The notes beneath the pieces were generated by a model, which saw nothing but the letters and a program-made list of their open reading frames with translations, did not search any database and was not told the origin of the DNA. Below, in pieces: positions 44,805-52,258 of a DNA stretch of 64,000 bases (position 1 is its first letter; every line of letters begins with the position of its first letter). Source of the stretch: Salipaludibacillus sp. CUR1 (GTDB lineage Bacteria; Bacillota; Bacilli; Bacillales; Salisediminibacteriaceae); contig NZ_JAIWPE010000020.1 of NCBI RefSeq assembly GCF_021028955.1, positions 90,401-154,400 on the forward strand. The letters run 5' to 3'. The position numbers were made by a program, and so were the translations under genes.

Positions 44805-44841
44805 TGAAAAAGAGACAGCCTTAAATAAACAGCTGTCTCTT
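44805..44841 (-). terminator. Terminator between dmsC and the radical SAM gene
   Basis: AAGAGACAGC (44810-44819) pairs perfectly with GCTGTCTCTT (44832-44841). On the minus strand CTTTTTC follows. It lies 9 bases past the dmsC stop. Confidence 0.8.
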
Positions 44842-44849
44842 ACTCTCTA

Positions 44850-45713
44850 TTAACCAATCATAATCGGAACACCCGTCGCATAGAAAATAAAGCGTCCTAA
44901 TATCTCTCCTGCAATGATGAATACTACCGCTGCGTAAAGCAAACTGTAATTTCCAACGATTTGATTACGGCCTTTAAACAGGGCCCATACCACAAGAACA
45001 GCTCCTGCAATGGTTAAGGTCCACCTTAAAATACCCGGCCACACGTAAGTGCTCGATAAAAGAGCAACTGACTCAGCTCCTGCCACTCCGCTCATTGACA
45101 GCCCGGCAATATAAACCGGCAGATAAACAAGTTGGAGGGCAATAGCAGCAATCCCAACAATTACAAGCTTCTTTAACATCTTATTCAGCTCTTCTGTCTT
45201 CTCTTCCCTGCTCCACAAAATCAGTAAAACAGCTGCTATCGAGCCAAAGAAAAGGGTAGTGCCGAAAAACTGCAAATACGTATTAAAATCTGACCAGGCC
45301 GGGATAATTGAGGTAGCGTAAATACTGGCCATACTAAAAATTGCCACCAGACCAACCAGAGAGGCTGCCCACCCTAATAATTGATTCCATGACCCCTTTC
45401 GCTCAAGATAATAAGACACCCCCCACAAAATGAAGAACGCTCCAGTAAATAATATCTCCCGGCTTAGCCACGAAGAAGCAAAATTCGCAATTGACCAATA
45501 AGCACCAAATGGATTGCCCAAATGCAGGACAGACAGCAAAATAGCAATTACTACCACAGGGCCTACTGAAGCCATTCCTAATTTGGTCACTTTCATTTTT
45601 ATGGTCTCAGGGATCTTTCCAGATGCACGGACGATGGTAAGAAACAAATAGGTTCCAACCGCAAGCTGCATCAGAAGGGTAAATAAAAGCAATTGCCATT
45701 CTTCACCAAACAT
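44850..45713 (-). CDS. dmsC: DmsC-like quinol-oxidising membrane anchor
   Basis: This 287-residue protein has about eight hydrophobic helices, matching DmsC anchors (EWQLLLFTLLMQLAVGTYLFL at the start, GNPFGAYWSIANFASSWLSREILFTGAFF in the third helix region). It should bind menaquinol and pass electrons to the DmsB ferredoxin. No haem-binding His pattern is obvious, as expected for the DmsC/NrfD type. It is the third structural gene of the reductase operon, 28 bases after dmsB. Confidence 0.85.
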   Translation of the reverse strand: MFGEEWQLLLFTLLMQLAVGTYLFLTIVRASGKIPETIKMKVTKLGMASVGPVVVIAILLSVLHLGNPFGAYWSIANFASSWLSREILFTGAFFILWGVSYYLERKGSWNQLLGWAASLVGLVAIFSMASIYATSIIPAWSDFNTYLQFFGTTLFFGSIAAVLLILWSREEKTEELNKMLKKLVIVGIAAIALQLVYLPVYIAGLSMSGVAGAESVALLSSTYVWPGILRWTLTIAGAVLVVWALFKGRNQIVGNYSLLYAAVVFIIAGEILGRFIFYATGVPIMIG

Positions 45714-45741
45714 ATGAAGACCTCCTTTTCTATTAAAATTA

Positions 45742-46293
45742 TTATTTACTAGCTTCAGGAATAGCTTTAATTGTTACCGAAGGCTTTGTGAGATTATAAT
45801 CAGAAAGGACTTTCAAGTCAGTGTGATCACCATATTTTTCCCGGAGTTCTTCAATATCGCCAAACTCAATTGCTCTCATTCCGCAGGCATCCACACATGC
45901 CGGATTTTCACCTTCATCGATTAAATCAGCACATCCATCACACTTCCCGGCCTTGCCTTCTTCTTTATTGTATTGAGGACCTTCGTATGGACAAGACCAT
46001 AGACACATCTTACAGCCCACACAACGGTCTTCATCGTGAACCACCAGTCCATCTTTATCCCGTTTATAAATTGCTCCTGTCGGACAATTTTCCGCACACT
46101 TTGGTTTTTCACAATGGTTACAACTCATAGATAAATAGTAACCCCATACCTCAGGGAATCTTCCCCCCTCAACTGTGTATACTCTGCGGTAATTAGACCC
46201 GACTTTCAGATCATTCACATCTTTACAAGCAATCTGGCATGTCTTACAGCCTGTACAAATTGTTGAATCATAATAGAATCCTTTTTGCCCCAT
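45742..46293 (-). CDS. dmsB: DmsB-like four-cluster ferredoxin subunit
   Basis: This 183-residue protein has four Cys groups: CTGCKTCQIACKD (14-26), CNHCEKPKCAENCPTGAIYKR, CVGCKMCLWSCPYEGP and CDGCADLIDEGENPACVDACGMRAI. Together they bind four 4Fe-4S clusters. It links the membrane anchor to the molybdenum subunit on the outer face and is carried out with DmsA by the Tat system, having no signal of its own. Thirteen bases separate it from dmsA. Confidence 0.93.
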   Translation of the reverse strand: MGQKGFYYDSTICTGCKTCQIACKDVNDLKVGSNYRRVYTVEGGRFPEVWGYYLSMSCNHCEKPKCAENCPTGAIYKRDKDGLVVHDEDRCVGCKMCLWSCPYEGPQYNKEEGKAGKCDGCADLIDEGENPACVDACGMRAIEFGDIEELREKYGDHTDLKVLSDYNLTKPSVTIKAIPEASK

Positions 46294-46306
46294 TACTGTT
46301 CACCTC

Positions 46307-48910
46307 CTAAAAGATTACTCTTGGCTCCCAGGCCGAGTCTTGCAAGAGCTGTTCTCCCTCGTACTTTTCTACTGTGACATTACATGTGTTCCAAGGTTCT
46401 TCTCCTTGTCCGCTCAAATGAGTCCCATGAAGCATATTCGTAGCCCCTGCTTTACAGATGCCTGTGTCTTCATCTAATTCAACCCAAGCACCCTCACCAA
46501 GGGTAACAACGCCTGGCATCATGCTTTCAGTTGTGTGGAGGTGACGCACCACTTTTCCGTGACGGCTTCTAATTAATACCGTATCGCCATCGTGCAAACC
46601 TCTCTCATTTGCATCCCGTGTATTCATTATAAATTCTTGCGGAAAGGCTTCGCGAAGCTGAGGAACATTATCAAACACAGAGTGGGAACGTCTTGGATAG
46701 TGAATGGTATAAAGCTGGAAAGGAAATTCCCCTTTAACTTTGTTATTCCAATTTTCGTACGTATCCTCTATCCCCTCAACCGGAGGCTCATATTTTGCAA
46801 TCGGTGCAATGGAGGTGAATCCATACGCTTGAATATCATCTGCCAGCGGCTGGCAATGAATTTCAAGTTTTCCGCTCTTTGTTTCCAAAGGATTCTTCTC
46901 CGGATCATTTACGAAAGCTTCCCCCTGTATAACGGTAAGATTGTCGCCCGGCGCCCGCGGCACTTGATAAGCGCCTCTTTCTAACAGCTCATCCAGCTTA
47001 ATTTTCCCTTTCTGAGGTTCTCCTGCTACTCCCCATTTATTAATGTCCTCTTTTGTAATAGTGACCAGCGGCTCGTATTCCTCGCCGTTATCCTTAATGA
47101 CCTGGGCTCCGGCCAGACTATTAAAAAATTGCTGTTTTTCATCAACTGGGTAAAGTTCTTCAGGATCAAGGCCGATTCGTTTGGCGATCTCCATCTCCAT
47201 CCACTCTTCTGTCTTTGCTTCAAAAAGAGGCTCTGTCACTTTTTGTGCGACGAAAATGGCTTCTGGGTTTCCAGTATTAATACGCCCTTCTTTTTCCCAT
47301 TCTGTCGTAGCCGGAAGTACAATATCCGCATATTTAGAAATAGTAGAAAGAACTATATCATTCGTGATGACTGAATCAACCTTTCGGAAAGCTTTAATCC
47401 CCTTTTGGATATCAGATGACTGATTGAGGAAGTTATCCCCGCTACCTGGACGTACTTTCCAAATCAATCTGATATCACACGGAACTTTCCCTCTGACAGT
47501 GGCGTGATATTCATTATTTAATATGGCATCGTATGTTTCGGTATAAGCCATGCCGTGAAAGTCTTTACTCGTCGGGTTGCCAAACCGGTACCCGTCATAA
47601 GCCCCATACGTGACACCTGGAAAGAGCGGATTTTCGACTCTCGGCAGTCCTCTGTCTCCTGGGCTAACGAGCGTTTTGCCTCCGTAACTTTGGTTTCTTC
47701 CATAACTCATTGTCCATACACCCGCACCTGATTTTCCGACATTTCCAGTCATCCAGCCAACTGTAAGAAACGCCTGGCAGAATTGCTGTCCCCGGAAGGT
47801 ACGGGCAGGAGCAAAAGAAGAAGTGAAAATCATAGGTTTCACAGTACCTACTTGCTGTGCAAATTCACGAATCTTTTCCGGGTCAGTGCCGCAAATTTCT
47901 GAAGCCCAATCCGGTGTTTTTGGCGTCCCATCGTAAGTACCTAAAACGTAATCTTTAAAGTTTTCTTCAGGATCGGCCCCTTCCGGCATATGATCTTTGT
48001 CGAAGCCGACGGTACATTTATCAAGAAATTCCTGATCATGCAGATCATTCTCAATCATATGATGAGCCATCCCAAGGAGAAGAGCAGTATCTGTGCCAGG
48101 ACGGCAAGGGACAAGGTCCGCCCCCAAAGCTTTTATTGTTGGATTCATATATGGATCAACAAAGATAAATTTCGCCCCTGCCTTTTTGGCCTGCAGGAGG
48201 TTATATGTCGGGTTTCCGGCACTGCTCCATGCCGGGTTGGATCCCCACATAACGATAAGCTTAGCATTCCTCCAGTCCATCCGGTCGTTTGCACTCCACG
48301 ACATAAAATTAGCCATATGTTCCTGAGGTTTTCCCCATGCTCCTGACGAGGAAGACCCCCATCTTACTAAAGCACCGCCATAGTGGTTCATTAAACGGCT
48401 CGATCCTAGAATGGCCTCATTCCCATAATTTTCTTTCACTCGTTTTAATTCTTCAGAAACGAGATCCAGCGCTTCATCCCAGGAAATTCTAACCCATTCG
48501 TCTTTACCTCGAAGCTCTTTCTTTCCGCCACCTGGCTCCCAATGCTTTCGTTTCATTGGATATTTTAATCGATCCACCCCAAACACTTGATGTCTCTGCG
48601 ACCTTCCCCGCGCACATCCTCTTTGCTGCGGATAATCCGGGCTGTCTTCGTGTGTATTATCCGTTTTCTGTTTTGTAACGATTCCGTCCACTACGAACCC
48701 TTTATTTAAACATCTTCCCCCACAATTGTGCCAGCACGAGGCAGAAACCCACCGTCCCTCTTCTGACAATTTCTCTGCCGCAGCTTGCGAATCAATTTTC
48801 TTCAACCCATATGTTGGAACGACTGCTGCCGCCATCAATGCCGCCGCTCCCCCTAAAAAAGATTTGCGGCTGAACCGCGCTCCCATTGCTTTCTTAATCA
48901 ACTGTGACAT
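46307..48910 (-). CDS. dmsA: DmsA-like exported molybdopterin oxidoreductase
   Basis: This 867-residue catalytic subunit carries bis-MGD molybdenum and one 4Fe-4S cluster bound by CWHNCGGRC...RGCARGR (Cys59, 63, 67 and about 99). Next come DRLKYPMKR and ISWDEALDLVSEEL, typical of the DMSO/biotin-sulfoxide reductase family. The N-terminus holds a Tat-like signal, FSRKSFLGGAAALMAAAVVP, with Lys in place of the second Arg. It should reduce an S- or N-oxide, selenate or a similar acceptor outside the membrane in anaerobic respiration; the exact acceptor is not readable. GGAGGTGAGC precedes the ATG. Confidence 0.92.
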   Translation of the reverse strand: MSQLIKKAMGARFSRKSFLGGAAALMAAAVVPTYGLKKIDSQAAAEKLSEEGRWVSASCWHNCGGRCLNKGFVVDGIVTKQKTDNTHEDSPDYPQQRGCARGRSQRHQVFGVDRLKYPMKRKHWEPGGGKKELRGKDEWVRISWDEALDLVSEELKRVKENYGNEAILGSSRLMNHYGGALVRWGSSSSGAWGKPQEHMANFMSWSANDRMDWRNAKLIVMWGSNPAWSSAGNPTYNLLQAKKAGAKFIFVDPYMNPTIKALGADLVPCRPGTDTALLLGMAHHMIENDLHDQEFLDKCTVGFDKDHMPEGADPEENFKDYVLGTYDGTPKTPDWASEICGTDPEKIREFAQQVGTVKPMIFTSSFAPARTFRGQQFCQAFLTVGWMTGNVGKSGAGVWTMSYGRNQSYGGKTLVSPGDRGLPRVENPLFPGVTYGAYDGYRFGNPTSKDFHGMAYTETYDAILNNEYHATVRGKVPCDIRLIWKVRPGSGDNFLNQSSDIQKGIKAFRKVDSVITNDIVLSTISKYADIVLPATTEWEKEGRINTGNPEAIFVAQKVTEPLFEAKTEEWMEMEIAKRIGLDPEELYPVDEKQQFFNSLAGAQVIKDNGEEYEPLVTITKEDINKWGVAGEPQKGKIKLDELLERGAYQVPRAPGDNLTVIQGEAFVNDPEKNPLETKSGKLEIHCQPLADDIQAYGFTSIAPIAKYEPPVEGIEDTYENWNNKVKGEFPFQLYTIHYPRRSHSVFDNVPQLREAFPQEFIMNTRDANERGLHDGDTVLIRSRHGKVVRHLHTTESMMPGVVTLGEGAWVELDEDTGICKAGATNMLHGTHLSGQGEEPWNTCNVTVEKYEGEQLLQDSAWEPRVIF

Positions 48911-48937
48911 ATGCTCACCTCCACTGTTTTTGAATAC

Positions 48938-49627
48938 TTAGTGAGTTATTTCCATAAGTTCCTCAAGAGCTGCACTATCTAAGTGCAAGAAACCTTGAAG
49001 AATTTTGACCATTCCTTTGTAAAAATCCGTTTCTGCTTCCTGAAGAACTTTTTCTGAAAAATGAGGAATCCATTTCCCTAAATGCTCATGTAAAAATAGT
49101 TCCTGATCTGCTAAAAGAGCGTAGAATGTGGCGGTGTCTCCACCCTGGTAAGATTCCATACTCCTTAAACTGAGCTGATACATAAAATCAAGTTCCAGCC
49201 CTAAATGATCGTCCGCTTCTTTACCGAACTGCCGTGGAAGAAACGCATGTTTCAAATAAGCGAGCCTTACCGTCAGGGTTTCATTCTGAAAAAGCAATCC
49301 ATCTTTATTCCTGTAGGCAGATTCCCATATCGGGGCTGGCAACGGTGTATAAGGGCCAATAAACATTCTTGTGTAGTCCCAATGTAATGTGTCGATCGCT
49401 TCCCCTATGCCCATACTGTTCAGATAATTTATCACCTCCCGCACTCCGCGTAATAAATGCGGATTTTCCTCAATAAGAGGAAAATGCGATACCTCTTTCT
49501 TTTTTAATTGCCGGAGAAAGGTATCCCCTGGTTCTTCTCGAAATACCCGTCTTAAAAAATCATAATAAAAAGCTCTAATCTCTAATAACGGCTGAATGTC
49601 TATTTTTTGTGGACTCTCTGTTGCCAT
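48938..49627 (-). CDS. TorD/DmsD-family maturation chaperone
   Basis: This 229-residue all-alpha protein has the family core PIWESAYRNKDGLLFQNETL..AYL and HLGLELDFMYQLS. These chaperones bind the Tat leader and hold the apo molybdenum subunit until cofactor is loaded. A strong AGGAGG precedes the ATG. It is first in the operon, 27 bases before dmsA, as expected for its partner. Confidence 0.9.
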   Translation of the reverse strand: MATESPQKIDIQPLLEIRAFYYDFLRRVFREEPGDTFLRQLKKKEVSHFPLIEENPHLLRGVREVINYLNSMGIGEAIDTLHWDYTRMFIGPYTPLPAPIWESAYRNKDGLLFQNETLTVRLAYLKHAFLPRQFGKEADDHLGLELDFMYQLSLRSMESYQGGDTATFYALLADQELFLHEHLGKWIPHFSEKVLQEAETDFYKGMVKILQGFLHLDSAALEELMEITH

Positions 49628-49739
49628 AGGACCCCTCCTGTTTTATGAGATAATTTTAGAAAAACCGGTTTACCTCTAAGTCCTGGCTGCCTTACAGTAA
49701 ACCTTACTTTAAGTATAAGAGGTTAAATAAGACATAGCG

Positions 49740-49787
49740 GTGTATTTTGTTACACACTTCACAAGTGTTGAGTGTAGGTAACTACAC
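49740..49787. promoter_or_regulatory. Cluster of three inverted repeats upstream of the dms operon
   Basis: GTGTA-N6-TACAC occurs twice (49740-49755 and 49772-49787), with centres 32 bases apart, close to three helical turns. Between them lies ACACTT-CAC-AAGTGT (49754-49768). This is a likely operator or activator region for the reductase operon. It does not fit the FNR, Rex or TnrA consensus I know. The neighbouring PucR-type protein is one candidate binder. Confidence 0.6.
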
Positions 49788-49921
49788 ACTAGGCAAATGT
49801 ATTTCATACATATTTGAATGATTTTTGAACTTTTTATAAAAGGCAAACGAAGGCTGAAGTAATGGGTATCAAAAAAAGAGGGAGCAGCGGGGATACATTT
49901 GGTCTTTAAGGTTTAAACACT

Positions 49922-49965
49922 TAAAAAAAAGGCGTCCTCAAAAGCTGAACTTTTGGGACATCCTT
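49922..49965 (-). terminator. Terminator of the PucR-type regulator gene
   Basis: AAGG..GTCC..CAAAAG (49929-49944) pairs with CTTTTG..GGAC..CCTT (49950-49965) with a small internal loop. Eight T follow on the minus strand. It begins 6 bases past the stop codon. Confidence 0.85.
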
Positions 49966-49970
49966 CTGTT

Positions 49971-51560
49971 TCAATGCAAATATCCAATTGAGTGTATTTT
50001 TACAGCAATACTTACATTAATAAAATCCTGATGGTCATAGACATCCAATCCTATCAATTCATTAATTTTTCTCATCCGTTTTCTCAAGGTGTTCTGATGA
50101 ATAAAGAGACCTTGGGATGCTTCTTGAATACTCATATCATGAAGGATAAAATACTTAAGAGTATTAATGTAATCTGTCCCGTTCTCCCGGTCACTTACCA
50201 ACAGAGGTTCTAAATAGTCATTACTGAAATCAAGAAGCTGGTCTTTGTTTAAATAAAACAGCAGCCGTAAGACTCCTAAGTCTTCTATATGAAATACATT
50301 TTCTTCTTTAGACCACTCATGTCCAAGCTGAAGAGCCATTTTCGCCTCCTGAAAGCTTTTATTTAAATGCCTCGTTTGGCGGTAACACTTGCCAATCCCA
50401 ATGGAAAACACATATTCCGGCCACTTCTTTTCACAGGCTCGAATAATAGTTTGAAAGAAATTTTTCACTACTTTTTTATGGACAGCTTTTTCGTTTACAT
50501 TTTTTTCTTCCACGAAAATAAGCAGCTGCTCTTGAAAATTTATAATAAATGAATTCCCACGCTCGTTAAAATTCTTCTGAATGAAATCGTGCAGCTCCAT
50601 ATTCCAATCAGGGTCACTCACTGCCGTATCATTCAGACCGACATCCAGAACAGCTAAATGATGAGGCCTTTCAAAGTTCCATCCCCACGTTTTTCCCTGT
50701 TCTATAATCGTTTTTTGAGAATCAAAATTATTGTAGATGAGATCGTATATAAAATGAGACTGAAACTTGTGATTAAACTCTTCCATTTCGCTATCCTTTT
50801 GCTTACTTATCGAAATTAACGAGGCAAGCTTATATAACCACTCTTTTTTCCAATTGGAAGGATTACTTGGGGTTAAAATGATCTCTCTCACTCCATTTTG
50901 AAGCCGAATTGGATATTTACCAATGTAAATATCCTTTCCATTCTCCTGCTGCCAGCTTAAAGGTTCTTGAAGAAAGGCTTCCAAGTCATAAAAGAACGAC
51001 TGCAGCCAGCTGGGACGCTGTTCAGTCACCCACTGAGCAAAGTTTCGCTCTGTTTCTGATGTTTCCTGCTTCCAGGTGATTTTATATATGGGATCAACAA
51101 AGATAAGAGGGAGATTTGTCGCTTTCGCCACCTTTTGGGCCAGAGGACCGGTATCTTCAGTCTTAAATTCCTTAAGCTCCCGGGCTATTTCTTCATATGG
51201 CGACAGGCCAAATTCTCTCAAATGATTTTTTTTCAATGCTTCAATTATTTGGATAACAGGAACCTGGAAAGCAGTAAATAAGTCTTTTATCTCCTGTTCG
51301 AATAACACTTTTTGAGGGTGATACAAGACAATCCCGATGACATTTGTTAATTGAACAGCCGAGAATATCTCATTTACGAGAGAGACATCTTTATTCCTTT
51401 TTACTGAATGAATATAAAAGACCACTTGTTCATTCTTTTCAATCGTTGAGAGATCCTCGCAAACGCGCTGGAAAAACACCTCTTCGTCATTTAAGGGGGT
51501 CAAAAACTTGATTGATTGCAGAGGATGCGTAAGCAACCACTTCTGTAAGCTGATCGTCAT
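49971..51560 (-). CDS. PucR-family transcriptional regulator
   Basis: This 529-residue protein has an N-terminal PucR-type sensor domain (about 1-120), a middle GGDEF-related CdaR-like domain (YVFSIGIGKCYRQTRHLNKSFQEAKMALQLG) and a C-terminal helix-turn-helix (MSIQEASQGLFIHQNTLRKRMRKINELIGLD) typical of PucR/CdaR regulators. Members usually activate neighbouring catabolic or respiratory genes on binding a small ligand. It starts 6 bases after the ferredoxin stop on the same strand and sits between the two molybdoenzyme systems, so it probably controls one or both. Confidence 0.88.
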   Translation of the reverse strand: MTISLQKWLLTHPLQSIKFLTPLNDEEVFFQRVCEDLSTIEKNEQVVFYIHSVKRNKDVSLVNEIFSAVQLTNVIGIVLYHPQKVLFEQEIKDLFTAFQVPVIQIIEALKKNHLREFGLSPYEEIARELKEFKTEDTGPLAQKVAKATNLPLIFVDPIYKITWKQETSETERNFAQWVTEQRPSWLQSFFYDLEAFLQEPLSWQQENGKDIYIGKYPIRLQNGVREIILTPSNPSNWKKEWLYKLASLISISKQKDSEMEEFNHKFQSHFIYDLIYNNFDSQKTIIEQGKTWGWNFERPHHLAVLDVGLNDTAVSDPDWNMELHDFIQKNFNERGNSFIINFQEQLLIFVEEKNVNEKAVHKKVVKNFFQTIIRACEKKWPEYVFSIGIGKCYRQTRHLNKSFQEAKMALQLGHEWSKEENVFHIEDLGVLRLLFYLNKDQLLDFSNDYLEPLLVSDRENGTDYINTLKYFILHDMSIQEASQGLFIHQNTLRKRMRKINELIGLDVYDHQDFINVSIAVKIHSIGYLH

Positions 51561-51566
51561 ATGAGT

Positions 51567-52130
51567 TCATGCCTTTCTGAAAAATTGCATTTTAGGTTTA
51601 TCCGACCTGAATTGGATAGAAGGTTTCGTGAAATAAGACATTGGAATTTTGGCAGCGTAATCATTATTAAGTTTTACCGACCGATCCGTCCAAAAAAATG
51701 TCAAAGCTTGGGTGGGACAACTGGCTACACAAGTCGGGAGATTTCCACCTTCTACTTTCTCTGCACAAAAATTACATTTATCCACACGATTTGTCTCATG
51801 GTTATATTTCGGTGCTTGAAAAGGGCAAGCTTCCACACACAGTTTACATCCCTCGCATGACTCAGCATCATGTACCACGATTCCGTTCCTTTTTTTTGAG
51901 TAATTATTTCTTGGGCAGATGACCACACAAACCGGATTTGCACAATGGTTACATGACATAGACAGGTAAACACTTTCAGTTTTTTCCACTTCGTAATTTA
52001 TAAAACTTCTGCGGTGGCGGGCACCTTTCGAAGAATTTTCCTGATTGCAGGCAGTCTCACAAGCTTTGCACCGAATACATTTCCCTGTATCCATACTGAA
52101 ATAATATTGAGTAGCCGACATCTCGCCCAA
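51567..52130 (-). CDS. Four-cluster ferredoxin partner of the second molybdoenzyme
   Basis: This 187-residue DmsB/HybA-like protein has Cys groups CIRCKACETACNQEN, CNHCANPVCVVICPRN, CEGCKLCVEACPFQAP and CNFCAEKVEGGNLPTCVASCPTQAL, enough for four 4Fe-4S clusters. It has no signal peptide. It is divergent from the cytosolic molybdoenzyme gene at 52259 and co-directional with the PucR gene. No membrane anchor is encoded nearby, so its electron donor may be soluble. Confidence 0.9.
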   Translation of the reverse strand: MGEMSATQYYFSMDTGKCIRCKACETACNQENSSKGARHRRSFINYEVEKTESVYLSMSCNHCANPVCVVICPRNNYSKKRNGIVVHDAESCEGCKLCVEACPFQAPKYNHETNRVDKCNFCAEKVEGGNLPTCVASCPTQALTFFWTDRSVKLNNDYAAKIPMSYFTKPSIQFRSDKPKMQFFRKA

Positions 52131-52181
52131 CTCCTTTGCCTTATGACAATTAGGTGAAATTTACCATCTGTATCTCCTTTC

Positions 52182-52202
52182 AGCTTATAATAAGAATAAG
52201 CT
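52182..52202. promoter_or_regulatory. Inverted repeat in the divergent ferredoxin/molybdoenzyme gap
   Basis: AGCTTAT (52182-52188) and ATAAGCT (52196-52202) are perfect arms 7 bases apart, in the 128-base divergent region. It is a candidate operator for the PucR-type regulator. The arms share no sequence with the GTGTA-N6-TACAC sites upstream of the dms operon. Confidence 0.45.
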
Positions 52203-52258
52203 TGTTTCAACGAGTCATCCGGTCAATTTCATGACATTTTCCCTTGGAGGAATGGACC

